Assembly (NCBI RefSeq): GCF_018638295.1
Contig: NZ_JABTTS010000009.1
Location: 415,888-479,887, forward strand
DNA: 64,000 bases
DNA from: Streptomyces sp. CHD11
GTDB lineage: Bacteria > Actinomycetota > Actinomycetes > Streptomycetales > Streptomycetaceae
Direction: 5' to 3'
Shown here: piece after piece, positions 36,183-49,181 of the stretch
Position numbering within the stretch: the stretch's first letter is position 1
Layout of the letters: each line of letters begins with the position of its first letter
Program-made: the position numbers and the translations under genes
Notes under the pieces: generated by a model
Database searches by the model: none
The model's input: only the letters and a program-made list of their open reading frames with translations
What the model was told of the DNA's origin: nothing

Positions 36183-36721
36183 GTGAGCAGGAGGCGCCCG
36201 GAAGCGGCGCCGGAAAGGTCCCGGAGCCTTCCGGCGTCGATCTCGCGCGGGTGGCACTGCGCGCGGCCAAGGAGGCGGCACGCGCGCGGGGGGACGCGGC
36301 GCAGCAGAGGAAGCAGGCGCGACGCGGGGGTCTGCGTTCCGGCGCGCGGGCCGACGGGCGCGACCCGATGGCGCTCGGCGCGGCGATCAACCGGCTGCTC
36401 ACCGAGCGCGGCTGGGAGGCCCCGGCCGCGGTGGGCGGGGTGATGGGGCGCTGGCCGGAGATCGTCGGCGAGGACGTGGCGAAGCACTGCGAGCCCGAGC
36501 GGTACGACGAGGACGAGCGGGTGCTGGTGGTGCGCTGCGACTCCACGGCCTGGGCGACGAATCTGCGGCTGCTCGCGCCGACTCTGGTCGCACGGCTGAA
36601 CGAGGACCTGGGCCATGGAACGGTCCGGTTGATCAAGGTCGCCGGTCCCGCTGGTCCGGCCCGTCGCTTCGGGCCGCTGCGTGCCCCGGGAAGCACCGGT
36701 CCGGGTGACACATACGGGTGA
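36179..36721 (+). CDS. dciA: DciA-type helicase loader (DUF721)
   Basis: 180 residues. The KH-like DUF721 core lies ~70-150 ([44 protein letters not shown], then [26 protein letters not shown]). A basic Ala/Arg-rich head precedes it. DciA proteins load or assist the replicative helicase where DnaC/DnaI is missing. Translationally coupled to recF and upstream of gyrB. Confidence 0.88.
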   Translation: MSEQEAPGSGAGKVPEPSGVDLARVALRAAKEAARARGDAAQQRKQARRGGLRSGARADGRDPMALGAAINRLLTERGWEAPAAVGGVMGRWPEIVGEDVAKHCEPERYDEDERVLVVRCDSTAWATNLRLLAPTLVARLNEDLGHGTVRLIKVAGPAGPARRFGPLRAPGSTGPGDTYG

Positions 36722-39215
<2,494 letters not shown>

Positions 39216-39257
39216 GTCGGTCTCAGCTGACCGCACCAGGAAGGACTTTCACCAGCA

Positions 39258-41855
<2,598 letters not shown>

Positions 41856-41873
41856 CACGAGGAGTGAGTCAGC

Positions 41874-42623
41874 GTGAGCGGAGCCACGGGCGCCGGACCG
41901 GCCGGTACCAATACGGGAACGGGCGGCGGTGGCCGTGGCTCTGCCGCGCGGGCGACAGATCCGCACACGACCAATCTCCAAGCGATCAAGTCGCCCGCCA
42001 AGGACGCCTCCGCGTCCGGCGTACAGGGATCCCAGGGGGGAACCGTGACGGACACCCGAGGTTCGCAGCAGGCCGCGCCGGACCAGGGCGCCGCCGCTCA
42101 GACGGCCTCACCGCTGCCGGGGGAACGGCAGGCGCAGCAGCAGTCGGGCCCGTACCACCCGCCGCAGGCCTACGCGGCGCAGGCCGGCGGTACGGCAGCC
42201 GGCCAGACCGGCGCGGTACGACGGCCGCGCACGGGGGCGCGCACCACCCCGCGTGTACGCAAGGCGCGCCTGCGGGTGGCCAAGGCCGACCCCTGGTCGG
42301 TGATGAAGGTCAGCTTCCTGCTCTCCATCGCCCTCGGCATCTGCACGATCGTCGCCTCCGCGGTGCTGTGGATGGTCATGGACGCCATGGGCGTGTTCTC
42401 GACGGTCGGCGGCACGATCGCCGAGGCGACCGGCTCCAACGAGTCGAACGGGTTCGACCTCCAGTCGTTCCTGTCGCTGCCCAACGTCCTGATGTTCACG
42501 ACGATCATCGCCGTCATCGACGTCGTCCTGGCGACCGCTCTCGCGACGCTCGGCGCGTTCATCTACAACCTCTCCGCGGGCTTCGTGGGCGGCGTCGAAC
42601 TGACGCTGGCCGAGGACGAGTGA
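41874..42623 (+). CDS. DUF3566 membrane protein
   Basis: 249 residues from GTG 41874, 18 bases after gyrA. Residues 1-~125 are low complexity (Gly, Ala, Gln, Thr). The DUF3566 part (~130-249) starts KARLRVAKADPWSVMKVSF and has two membrane segments (FLLSIALGICTIVASAVLWM; MFTTIIAVIDVVLATALATLGAFIYNL), ending in an acidic tail. Always beside gyrA in actinobacteria; function unknown. Confidence 0.88.
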   Translation: MSGATGAGPAGTNTGTGGGGRGSAARATDPHTTNLQAIKSPAKDASASGVQGSQGGTVTDTRGSQQAAPDQGAAAQTASPLPGERQAQQQSGPYHPPQAYAAQAGGTAAGQTGAVRRPRTGARTTPRVRKARLRVAKADPWSVMKVSFLLSIALGICTIVASAVLWMVMDAMGVFSTVGGTIAEATGSNESNGFDLQSFLSLPNVLMFTTIIAVIDVVLATALATLGAFIYNLSAGFVGGVELTLAEDE

Positions 42624-42746
42624 GGCGCTCACAGCGCTCTGCCCGGCTTCCCGGAAAGCACCCCGACAACCGATTTTGGGACTGCCCCCGTCGTGCGCTA
42701 ATCTTCAGTAGTCAGTTCGCGCGGGACGTACACCGCAGAGCGCGGC

Positions 42747-42823
42747 GGGGCTATAGCTCAGTTGGTTAGAGCGCATCCCTGATAAGGATGAGGCCACAGG
42801 TTCAAATCCTGTTAGCCCCACCA
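42747..42823 (+). tRNA. tRNA-Ile (GAT), CCA encoded
   Basis: 77 bases including CCA. Acceptor GGGGCTA pairs with TAGCCCC; D-loop AGCTCAGTTGGTTAGAGC; anticodon stem-loop CATCCCTGATAAGGATG with GAT; T-arm ACAGGTTCAAATCCTGT; discriminator A. It is the usual tRNA after gyrA. Confidence 0.97.
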
Positions 42824-42826
42824 GCC

Positions 42827-42861
42827 AGAAGACCCCCGAGCCATCAGGCCGGGGGTCTTCT
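42827..42861. terminator. Terminator after tRNA-Ile
   Basis: AGAAGACCCCCG pairs perfectly with 42850-42861 over an 11-base loop. Confidence 0.85.
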
Positions 42862-43057
42862 GCGTGCGGTTGCGTTCTCCGGCAGACGACGGGCCTCCCC
42901 TGGAGCAGACGTGACCCGCGAGCTCACCGAACACGGTGGCGGAGTGGCCCTGACTTCCTGGCGTCACAGCGGCTGAAGCTCGGCGGGCGGGCCGCCCGTG
43001 CCCACTGCCGTCCCGTGGCGGGCCGGTGGACCCGGGTGTGTCACGTGCCCGGGTGTG

Positions 43058-43471
43058 TCACCAGCCGCTGTGCGAGCCGGCGTGGAACCTCGTCAGCGCA
43101 AAGATGACCAGAAGGTCGAGTGTCATCACGGGGATGGCCCACAGCGGGTAGTACGGCACGAACATGAACTGGGTGATCAGGCTGACCCCCGCCGCCACCG
43201 CACCGGCTCCGCGACCCCAGCTCCGGTTGCTCACGACCCCCAGACCGGCCACGACGAGTGCCAGTCCGGCCACGATGTGGATCCAGCCCCAAGCAGTCAG
43301 GTCGAACCGATAGGCGTACTGGGACGCCGCGAACAGGTTGTCCCCGGCGATGCCGGACGCACCCATGAGAATGCTGAGCGGCCCGCTGAGCATCATCACG
43401 GCCCCGGCGAACAGGGAAGCGCCGCTGAGCCCTCCGTGGCCTCGCCGGGTGCCGTCCGGAATTGCCGCCAT
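43058..43471 (-). CDS. Four-helix small membrane protein (DUF7144-like)
   Basis: 137 residues from ATG 43471 (MAAIPDGTRRG), with GAAGGTGACGG before it; an upstream ATG at 43501 is possible. Four hydrophobic segments: GASLFAGAVMMLSGPLSILMG; GWIHIVAGLALVVAGLGVV; GAVAAGVSLITQFMFVPYYP; AIPVMTLDLLVIFALT. A short loop has WGWIH between the first two. Resembles the small actinobacterial membrane family DUF7144. Function unknown. Confidence 0.78.
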   Translation of the reverse strand: MAAIPDGTRRGHGGLSGASLFAGAVMMLSGPLSILMGASGIAGDNLFAASQYAYRFDLTAWGWIHIVAGLALVVAGLGVVSNRSWGRGAGAVAAGVSLITQFMFVPYYPLWAIPVMTLDLLVIFALTRFHAGSHSGW

Positions 43472-43917
43472 GGCCGTCACCTTCCTGTGCAGCGCGGTCA
43501 TCGGTGCGCAGCGTCCGCACGACGCCGGCCACGCTCCCTGACAGGATCACCGCGATCCCCCGGGACCGCGACCGCAGCTCGCCCTGGCAGGTCGCGGACC
43601 GCACCGCACGGGCCGGTGGCCGGCACCGGCCGAACGTGCGGGGCCGCACGTGTGTCACCAGGCCCAGGACACACGACAGGGCGGTCCGTACAGCGAAGCC
43701 CGAGCGGTGATGAAGTACGCGCGGTGCGCGAGCCCCGTGTACGACGGAGCCGTACCCGCACGAAGAAGACCCTCGCCGGATCCCGGCGGGGGTCTTTCTG
43801 CGCGGTGGCCGTCACCGGCCAGGGAGGGAGCCGTCGTGCCGTGGTGCTGTACGCGAGTTCGCCAGGACTTCGGGAAGCAGCGACGGCACGAGGAGGGCTC
43901 GGGAGGCGCGGTCGGAC
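43472..43917. other. Intergenic region with one terminator
   Basis: 446 bases. Open frames here are Arg/Pro-rich shadows without ribosome-binding sites. Apart from the hairpin at 43764-43799, I see nothing. Confidence 0.5.
43764..43799. terminator. Hairpin terminator
   Basis: AAGACCCTCGCCGG (43766-43779) pairs with 43783-43796 over a 3-base loop, one G-T pair, followed by TCT. Its arm GGGGGTCTT resembles the hairpin after tRNA-Ile. Confidence 0.75.
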
Positions 43918-44280
43918 TCAGCGCTGGAGGCGGATGCGGTCGGTGACCGGTTCCGGGCGGGTGGCCGTCGTGTCGTCGGAGCAGTCCGGGGAGTCGGGCT
44001 CCGCGTCCGCGAGGGGGCGGTGCCGGCAGCCGGGGGACTTGCCGTGCGCCTCGGCGCGGATGCGCTGTTTCATCGTGGGGGGCAGTGCCCTGTTCAGTGA
44101 CCAGGACCAGAGGGGCGCCGTCGGTTCCGCCGTCCTGGGTGCGCTGTCGCTGTTGCGCGCCTTCTCGGTCTGGGGTACGGCCGCGGAGGCGGTCGTGGTG
44201 ATGAGTCCGAGCGCCGTGCACAGCGCGAGGAAGGCGGTGACGATGGTGCTCCACAGCTTCATGACCTTGTTCCGGGCCAT
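43918..44280 (-). CDS. Small secreted protein (DUF6344-like)
   Basis: 120 residues. Signal peptide about 1-33: basic start MARNKVMKLW, hydrophobic STIVTAFLALCTALGLITT, cleavage near ASAAVP. The mature part is Pro/Arg/Asp-rich with no clear fold and two cysteines (PGCRHRP, PDCSDD) that could pair. It fits the Streptomyces family DUF6344 in its start and cleavage site. The gene runs leftward and ends 120 bases before the hairpin at 43764-43799. Function unknown. Confidence 0.65.
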   Translation of the reverse strand: MARNKVMKLWSTIVTAFLALCTALGLITTTASAAVPQTEKARNSDSAPRTAEPTAPLWSWSLNRALPPTMKQRIRAEAHGKSPGCRHRPLADAEPDSPDCSDDTTATRPEPVTDRIRLQR

Positions 44281-44618
44281 GGCCCCTCACTTTCGGGTTG
44301 GGCGATTTGCGTACTTTCCTCATGATGTGTATGAGGGCCGCGAAGTGGTGGACCGACGCCCGTGGCGCGTGGATGTTCAGATGAACACCACACGGATGGG
44401 TGCATAAAGTGAGAAAAGCTCGCCAAGTGGCAGGAAGGACCTGGGCGTGGTCGTCCCCGGAGGGGTGTCATCTTCTGGCCGGACGGCCGTGCTCCGCTTC
44501 TACTGCGCCGCGCGTGAGGGCAGTTCGGAACGCCGACGCAGGTCACCGATCGGTATCGGCCGGTGTGTATAGTCGGGCGCCAGAGGTCCCCAACGTCAAC
44601 GAAAGACGAGGTCGCGCG
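44281..44618. promoter_or_regulatory. Divergent intergenic region
   Basis: 338 bases between a leftward secreted-protein gene and the rightward DLW-39 gene. A short inverted repeat CCTCAT-N7-ATGAGG lies at 44318-44336, 38 bases upstream of the leftward start codon; it may be a weak operator. Nothing else convincing. Confidence 0.4.
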
Positions 44619-44747
44619 GTGAAGAAGCTCCTCCTGGTCGCACTGGCCGCCATCGGCGGGCTCCTCGTGTACCGCCAGATCCAGGCGGATCGCGCCGAGC
44701 AGGATCTGTGGACGGAGGCGACTGACTCCGTGCCCACGGGTTCGTGA
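44619..44747 (+). CDS. DLW-39 family small membrane protein
   Basis: 42 residues. GTG 44619 with AGACGAGG upstream. It reads as a basic start (MKK), one hydrophobic helix (LLLVALAAIGGLLVYRQI), then QADRAEQDLWTEATDSVP, carrying the Asp-Leu-Trp that names the family. Very widespread beside the tRNA-Ile/tRNA-Ala region of actinobacteria. Function unknown. A clear terminator follows. Confidence 0.85.
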   Translation: MKKLLLVALAAIGGLLVYRQIQADRAEQDLWTEATDSVPTGS

Positions 44748-44771
44748 GTACCGACAACCGACGCTGAACAG

Positions 44772-44800
44772 ACCCCGGCCGCCCTCGCGGTCGGGGTTTT
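44772..44800 (+). terminator. Terminator after the DLW-39 gene
   Basis: ACCCCGGCC pairs with 44789-44797 (one G-T), 8-base loop, then TTTT: a classical intrinsic terminator. Confidence 0.85.
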
Positions 44801-44885
44801 GTGTGCGACGGGGCCTTGTCGGCCGGCCGCGTCCACGGGAGAGGATGGGCGACAGGGGGCGACGTCCGGCGACGAGGGGTGGCGC

Positions 44886-46247
44886 GTGAGGGGACGGCAA
44901 GGTACGGCGCGGGGGCGGGCGGGAAGCGGGCGTGGTCGGCGCCTGGCCGCCGGATGCGTCGGCGTGGCGGTGGTGCTGGGTGGCGTTCTGCCGGGACAGC
45001 AGGCCGCGGCCGCCGGAGGCTTCCGCTCCGGGCCGGGAGACGCAGGCAGCTCCGGGACGCCCGGAACCTACGCCTTCGCCGAGGACGCGCGGAGGGTCGA
45101 CGGCGCCATGAGCCCGGCGGACGCCGTGGAACTGGAGCCTGGCAGGTCCTACCGGAGCACTCTCCCGGCGACCGGCACGGTCCACTACCGGCTGGAACTG
45201 GACGACACCACGAACCTCTACGCCTCCGCCACCGTGGTCCCCCCGCCCGGCCGCGGCACCTCCGTCATCGACGGGGTCAGAGTGTCCGTGCGGGACAGCG
45301 AAGGCCGCTCCTGCGACGCGGACACCTCGAGCCTCGGCAGCGGCGGCAGCCCGCATCCCGTCGCCGCCTGGGCCATGCGGGAGATCTCCCCCAGAAGATC
45401 CCCGTGCGATGACGCGGGTACGTACTACCTGGCCGTCGAGCGCGCCGCCCCGGAGGCGAAGGGCGCTTCCCCGGATCCCTGGGAGATGGAGCTCACCACG
45501 GTGTCGGAGCCGGCGCTGGAGGGGACCGGCCCCACGCGTGCGCCCGGGGAATGGAACTCCGCGCCTCCCGAGCCCGTCACGGGGCAGCCGGAACGGCGTG
45601 CCGGCGGGGCCGGTTTCACCGAGGCCACCGCGGTCGGGCAGGGAGTGTGGCGGGACGGCATACGACCGGGCCAGACCCTCTTCTACAAGGTTCCCGTGGA
45701 CTGGGGACAGCAGCTGTACGCCACCGTCGACCTGGGCGGTCCGGGCCCGGCGGGCGGAGGGTTCGCCGCCGCCGCGCTGGACCTCGACCTCTACAACCCC
45801 GCACGCGGCCACGTCGAGGACCTGGGCATGTCCTACAACGGCGAACCGAAGTCGAAGAGCCTTGCCCCCCTGCCCGAGGTCGCTCACGGCAATCGGCTCG
45901 ACCCCGGCCGCCAGACCGGGGTGATGCGGTTCGCCGGCTCCTACTACCTTGTCGCGCACCTCACGGCGGAGGTCGCGGACGACTTCGGCGACGGGCCGGT
46001 CCCGCTGACCCTGCGGATACGGGTGAGCGGTGCGGTGCAGGAAGGGCCCCGGTACGCGGGGCAGACCGTTCCGGCGGACGTCTTCACGGTCACGGGGGAG
46101 GACCGGGACGCGGCGGCCGGGGGCGGTACAGCGGGCGACGGCGCCGCGTACCGGTCGCTCGCGCTCGGCGGTATCGGCACCGGAAGCGCCCTGCTGGCGT
46201 GGCTCGGCGTGTGGACGATGGTGGTCCGGCGCAGGGCCCGTCCATAG
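44886..46247 (+). CDS. Secreted membrane-anchored protein of unknown function
   Basis: 453 residues from GTG 44886. Signal peptide ~1-42 (RRLAAGCVGVAVVLGGVLPG, then QQAAAAGG). The body has two beta-rich halves with related openings: AVELEPGRSYRSTLPATGTVHYRLELDDTTNLY and DGIRPGQTLFYKVPVDWGQQLYATVDL. This suggests a duplicated pre-peptidase-like beta-sandwich. Near the C-terminus comes a membrane helix (GGIGTGSALLAWLGVWTMVV) and RRRARP, the layout of a type I anchored surface protein. It is convergent with the Ser/Thr kinase gene. I do not recognise a named family. Confidence 0.75.
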   Translation: MRGRQGTARGRAGSGRGRRLAAGCVGVAVVLGGVLPGQQAAAAGGFRSGPGDAGSSGTPGTYAFAEDARRVDGAMSPADAVELEPGRSYRSTLPATGTVHYRLELDDTTNLYASATVVPPPGRGTSVIDGVRVSVRDSEGRSCDADTSSLGSGGSPHPVAAWAMREISPRRSPCDDAGTYYLAVERAAPEAKGASPDPWEMELTTVSEPALEGTGPTRAPGEWNSAPPEPVTGQPERRAGGAGFTEATAVGQGVWRDGIRPGQTLFYKVPVDWGQQLYATVDLGGPGPAGGGFAAAALDLDLYNPARGHVEDLGMSYNGEPKSKSLAPLPEVAHGNRLDPGRQTGVMRFAGSYYLVAHLTAEVADDFGDGPVPLTLRIRVSGAVQEGPRYAGQTVPADVFTVTGEDRDAAAGGGTAGDGAAYRSLALGGIGTGSALLAWLGVWTMVVRRRARP

Positions 46248-46304
46248 GCCGTGCCCGGACTTCGTACCGGGCGGTGTGCGTGCGGTCGGCGGGGCTGCCG
46301 TGGT

Positions 46305-47990
46305 TCAGATCTGGGTGAGGGCCCAGAACCCCACGGCGTAACAGGCCAGGGCGAGCAGCAGGACGGGGACGGCCACCTTCGCCGGAGGGCCGGGCCGACG
46401 GCTGCGCCGGCGGTGGGACCGGGGGGCGGTGGCGCCGTGCTGTGGGATCGGCCCGGCCGGAGGTGGAACCTGCGGGACCCGGGCGGTGTATTCAGCAGTA
46501 GAGGCCTCGGGACGCGTGGCCGGCCGTGCGAGGAGGGAGCGCAGCGGATGCGTGTGGTCGTGAGGGGAGGCATGGGAGCCGGAGGGGGCGGGGTCATCGG
46601 GCGCCTGGTGCGGTGTGCCGTACAGGGCCTGTTCCGGGTTCTGCGGGGCGTGTGCGGGGGGCCGCGGGGCGGGCACGGGGGAGGACGAAGAGGAGGGGAG
46701 GGCCGTGCTCCGGGGCGGGGGGAGAGGGAAGCTGCCCGTGTCGGACATGCCGGGTGGGTGTCGGGGGGGTCCGGGCGGCGCCGTGGGGGAAACGGCGCCG
46801 CGACGCGGATCGGTGGGTTCGGAGCCGTCGCCCGCGCCCGTCGTGTGGTCCGGACCGGGGGCACCGGGTCCGGTTCCTGTCCCCCCTGCCGTGCCCGTCC
46901 GGGCGGGCACGGAGCCGGCCCGGGGACCGTCGGGTGGGTCCGAGGTGTCCGTGCCCCGGCCGGAGAGAGACCCGTAGTCGTCCGGTCGTGGGGGCGCGCC
47001 GCGCGGGGACCCGTCCTCGCCGTCATCGGACAGGACGCCCTTCCCGGGGCCGTGCTCCTGCGCGGGCGCGGACGTACCACTGTGGCCCGGCCGCGGAGCC
47101 GAGACCCTGGTCAGCGGGCCGTCCGCGGCGAAGCCCGGGGGCAGCGGGCCGACTTGGTCGAAGATCTCGATCAGTTCGTCGTCGGGGCCGGGCTCCGGCA
47201 GCAGTTCCGCGGCTGCGGCGAGAGCCTTGCGTGCCCCCGTGGCCGTGCGGAACCGCGCCTGCGGATCCGGCTGGAGCAGCGAGGCCACGACCTGCCACAG
47301 CGGCTCAGGGACGCTCTGAGGGGCTCCGGGCGTGCCGTGCTCGGCGAAGTACTGGATGAGGGCCTTGGCGTCCGGTCTGGCGCCCTCCAGCAGATACAGC
47401 GCGACGAGGCCCGTGGCGAACAGGTCGGCGGGGAAGTCCGGTTCGGAGCCCATCAGTTGCTCCGGCGCGAGATAACCCGGGGTGCCCACCACCAGATTGG
47501 TCTCGGTCAGCCGTGGCTCGCCCAGCCGCATGGCGATGCCGAAGTCGGAAAGCCGCAGCCGTGGCCTGCCCGTGCCGGTGGCCTCCAGCAGCACATTGGC
47601 GGGTTTGACGTCCCGGTGCACGACGTCTTCCGCGTGCACCGCGGCCAGCCCCGCCAGCAGCTGGTCGAGCAGGGTGCAGACGAACGCAGGAGGCAGGGGG
47701 CCGTAGTCGCCGACCAGATGGACCAGGGAACCTCCGGTGACCAGGTCCATGGTGAACAGGACCTTGTCGTCGTCGGCGGCCCAACTGGTGGGAGCGAGGA
47801 CATGGGGGTGATCGATCCGCAGGGCCTGCTCGCGGACGAAACGGAGCAGTGAATGGGCGTCGCTCTGCAGCAGGACCTTGGCGGCCACATAGCGGCGGCG
47901 GCGGTGGTCCCAGGCGCGCCAGACGGCGCCGACACCCCCGCGTCCGATCGGATCGACCAGTTCGTAACGGCCTGCGAAGACCTCACCCAT
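46305..47990 (-). CDS. Membrane Ser/Thr protein kinase
   Basis: 561 residues from ATG 47990 (MGEVFAGRYELVDPIGRG), with GAGGAGCGACG upstream. The kinase domain (~8-270) is complete: GRGGVGAVWRAW, Lys in YVAAKVLL, VVHRDVKPANVLL, LSDFGIAM and GTPGYLAPEQL. A long Pro/Gly/Thr-rich linker (~290-530) follows. One helix at the very C-terminus (VAVPVLLLALACYAVGFWALTQI) tethers the kinase with almost no extracytoplasmic part, so it is unlikely to sense outside ligands directly. It lies downstream of an XRE regulator on the same strand. Confidence 0.9.
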   Translation of the reverse strand: MGEVFAGRYELVDPIGRGGVGAVWRAWDHRRRRYVAAKVLLQSDAHSLLRFVREQALRIDHPHVLAPTSWAADDDKVLFTMDLVTGGSLVHLVGDYGPLPPAFVCTLLDQLLAGLAAVHAEDVVHRDVKPANVLLEATGTGRPRLRLSDFGIAMRLGEPRLTETNLVVGTPGYLAPEQLMGSEPDFPADLFATGLVALYLLEGARPDAKALIQYFAEHGTPGAPQSVPEPLWQVVASLLQPDPQARFRTATGARKALAAAAELLPEPGPDDELIEIFDQVGPLPPGFAADGPLTRVSAPRPGHSGTSAPAQEHGPGKGVLSDDGEDGSPRGAPPRPDDYGSLSGRGTDTSDPPDGPRAGSVPARTGTAGGTGTGPGAPGPDHTTGAGDGSEPTDPRRGAVSPTAPPGPPRHPPGMSDTGSFPLPPPRSTALPSSSSSPVPAPRPPAHAPQNPEQALYGTPHQAPDDPAPSGSHASPHDHTHPLRSLLARPATRPEASTAEYTARVPQVPPPAGPIPQHGATAPRSHRRRSRRPGPPAKVAVPVLLLALACYAVGFWALTQI

Positions 47991-48138
47991 GGCTGTACGT
48001 CGCTCCTCCCCCTGCGGTGTCCCCCTGACCATCCCCTTCGGCGGGCGATACGACTCCCCCGTCCCGCCTTCTCTCCGTCCCGAGCGAGACGTCCCCCGCG
48101 GTCCGGGTGGCCCGCGCGCACAGAGCCTGCCCCTGTTG

Positions 48139-48178
48139 CCCGCACCTGCCCCCTGGCCCGCACCTGCCCCCTGGCCCG
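48139..48178. repeat. 18-bp direct repeat, two copies
   Basis: CCCGCACCTGCCCCCTGG occurs twice head to tail, just before the 9-bp repeat run. Confidence 0.75.
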
Positions 48179-48193
48179 GACCTCCCTCGTTGC

Positions 48194-48285
48194 CCGGACC
48201 TCTGGATCTCCGGACCTCTGGATCTCCGGACCTCCGGACCTCCGGACCTCCGGACCTCGGGACCTCCGGACCTCTGGTTCTCCGG
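48194..48285. repeat. 9-bp tandem repeat run
   Basis: About ten units of CCGGACCTC, some with CTGGAT, CTGGTT or GGGACC variants. It lies between two leftward genes, about 200 bases upstream of the kinase start codon. Confidence 0.85.
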
Positions 48286-48330
48286 AGCGACTCCGGCGGC
48301 CGAGCCCTCCCCGGCCTGCCGGACAGGAGA

Positions 48331-48879
48331 TCAGTTCTGGTGGGACTGGTAATGCGTGACGGCGTCGGAGGTGCGGCCGGCGCCGTAGACCCGCAGGAAT
48401 TCCGCCAGTTCGGGGTGGGTGGGAGCGAGGGTGTCGGCGGCGTCGATGATGTCGCCGGCGGCCGACACCGAGCGCAGCAGGGACTGGATCTCACGGACCA
48501 CCCGCTTGACCGTGGGCGCCCCCGAACTGCTCGTGGTCTGCGTGGTGTTACTGAGCACCGAACCCCCCTGAGACTTCCTGATCTCCTCCATGCGCTCGGT
48601 CGCCTCGGCCGCGCTGACGCTGCCGTCGGCGACCTGCCCCGCCAGGTCCTGCAGCAGCTGCACCCGCTGGACCACCGCGGGATTTCCGATCTTCGCCCGC
48701 TGGCCGCTCATCAGCTGCGACAGCATCGGCGCGGACAGTCCCAGGACCCCCGCCAGACGAGCCTGATTGAGGCCCAGGTCGTCTATGAGCCTACGGAAGA
48801 GCGCCCCCAGCGGCTCCCCGTACCAATTCCGCTGCAGTTCCCGCGCTCTGGCGGTGGCTTCCTGCTGTGCGGCGTCCAT
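48331..48879 (-). CDS. XRE-type helix-turn-helix DNA-binding protein
   Basis: 182 residues from ATG 48879, with GGGGAGACGCA before it; longer frames upstream run through the dyad and are not likely. The HTH (~20-75) reads LGALFRRLIDDLGLNQARLAGVLGLSAPMLSQLMSGQRAKIGNP. A middle part (GQVADGSVSAAEATERMEEI) and a C-terminal helical domain (~110-182) follow. Small XRE regulators of this type stand here in many Streptomyces. The perfect dyad 31 bases upstream is the probable autoregulatory site. Confidence 0.85.
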   Translation of the reverse strand: MDAAQQEATARARELQRNWYGEPLGALFRRLIDDLGLNQARLAGVLGLSAPMLSQLMSGQRAKIGNPAVVQRVQLLQDLAGQVADGSVSAAEATERMEEIRKSQGGSVLSNTTQTTSSSGAPTVKRVVREIQSLLRSVSAAGDIIDAADTLAPTHPELAEFLRVYGAGRTSDAVTHYQSHQN

Positions 48880-48909
48880 TGCGTCTCCCCATCGCTTCCC
48901 CATGAACCC

Positions 48910-48931
48910 GTGGTTCGCTGAAGCGAACCAC
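48910..48931. promoter_or_regulatory. Perfect 10-2-10 inverted repeat, probable XRE operator
   Basis: GTGGTTCGCT, GA, AGCGAACCAC. It lies 31-52 bases upstream of the XRE start codon, in the promoter zone. Confidence 0.7.
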
Positions 48932-49060
48932 GTCGAGCATCTTACGGAGAGTGGTTGGTCACGGGGACCCCCAATCTTTTTGCGGAACCCCCGGGGGAAC
49001 CCGGTACTCTTGTCCCGGGCAGCCACCGAGAAGTGTTCTTCCAGGTGGACGCTTCGCTTC

Positions 49061-49133
49061 GGGGCCTTAGCTCAGTTGGTAGAGCGCTGTCTTTGCATGG
49101 CAGATGTCAGGGGTTCGACTCCCCTAGGCTCCA
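49061..49133 (+). tRNA. tRNA-Ala (TGC), no encoded CCA
   Basis: 73 bases. Acceptor GGGGCCT pairs with AGGCTCC (one G-T); D-arm AGCTCAGTTGGTAGAGC; anticodon loop CTTTGCATG with TGC; T-arm AGGGGTTCGACTCCCCT; discriminator A. The next bases are CCG, so CCA must be added by the Cca enzyme. Confidence 0.97.
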
Positions 49134-49142
49134 CCGAAAGGG

Positions 49143-49164
49143 CCCCCCCCCCCCCCCCCCCCCC
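49143..49164. repeat. 22-base C homopolymer
   Basis: An unbroken run of 22 C, 9 bases after tRNA-Ala and 17 bases before the 3' end of the DUF5324 gene. The genes on both sides are in the expected order, so it may be a real tract or a collapsed gap. Confidence 0.8.
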
Positions 49165-49181
49165 GTCGGCGGTCCTGCCCG

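Larger units (their letters stand above)
47991..48330. other. Repeat-rich gap between kinase and XRE genes
   Basis: 340 bases, no gene. It contains an 18-bp direct repeat and a run of 9-bp repeats (listed separately), plus the kinase leader. Confidence 0.6.

Noticed and set aside
42747..43800. tRNA-Ile as attachment site for an integrated element
   Set aside because: No repeat of the tRNA 3' end and no integrase or excisionase nearby.
43498..43815. Small Arg-rich leftward frame
   Set aside because: Overlaps a terminator and has no conserved features.
48194..48285. CRISPR array
   Set aside because: Repeats are 9 bp and contiguous without spacers; no cas genes.
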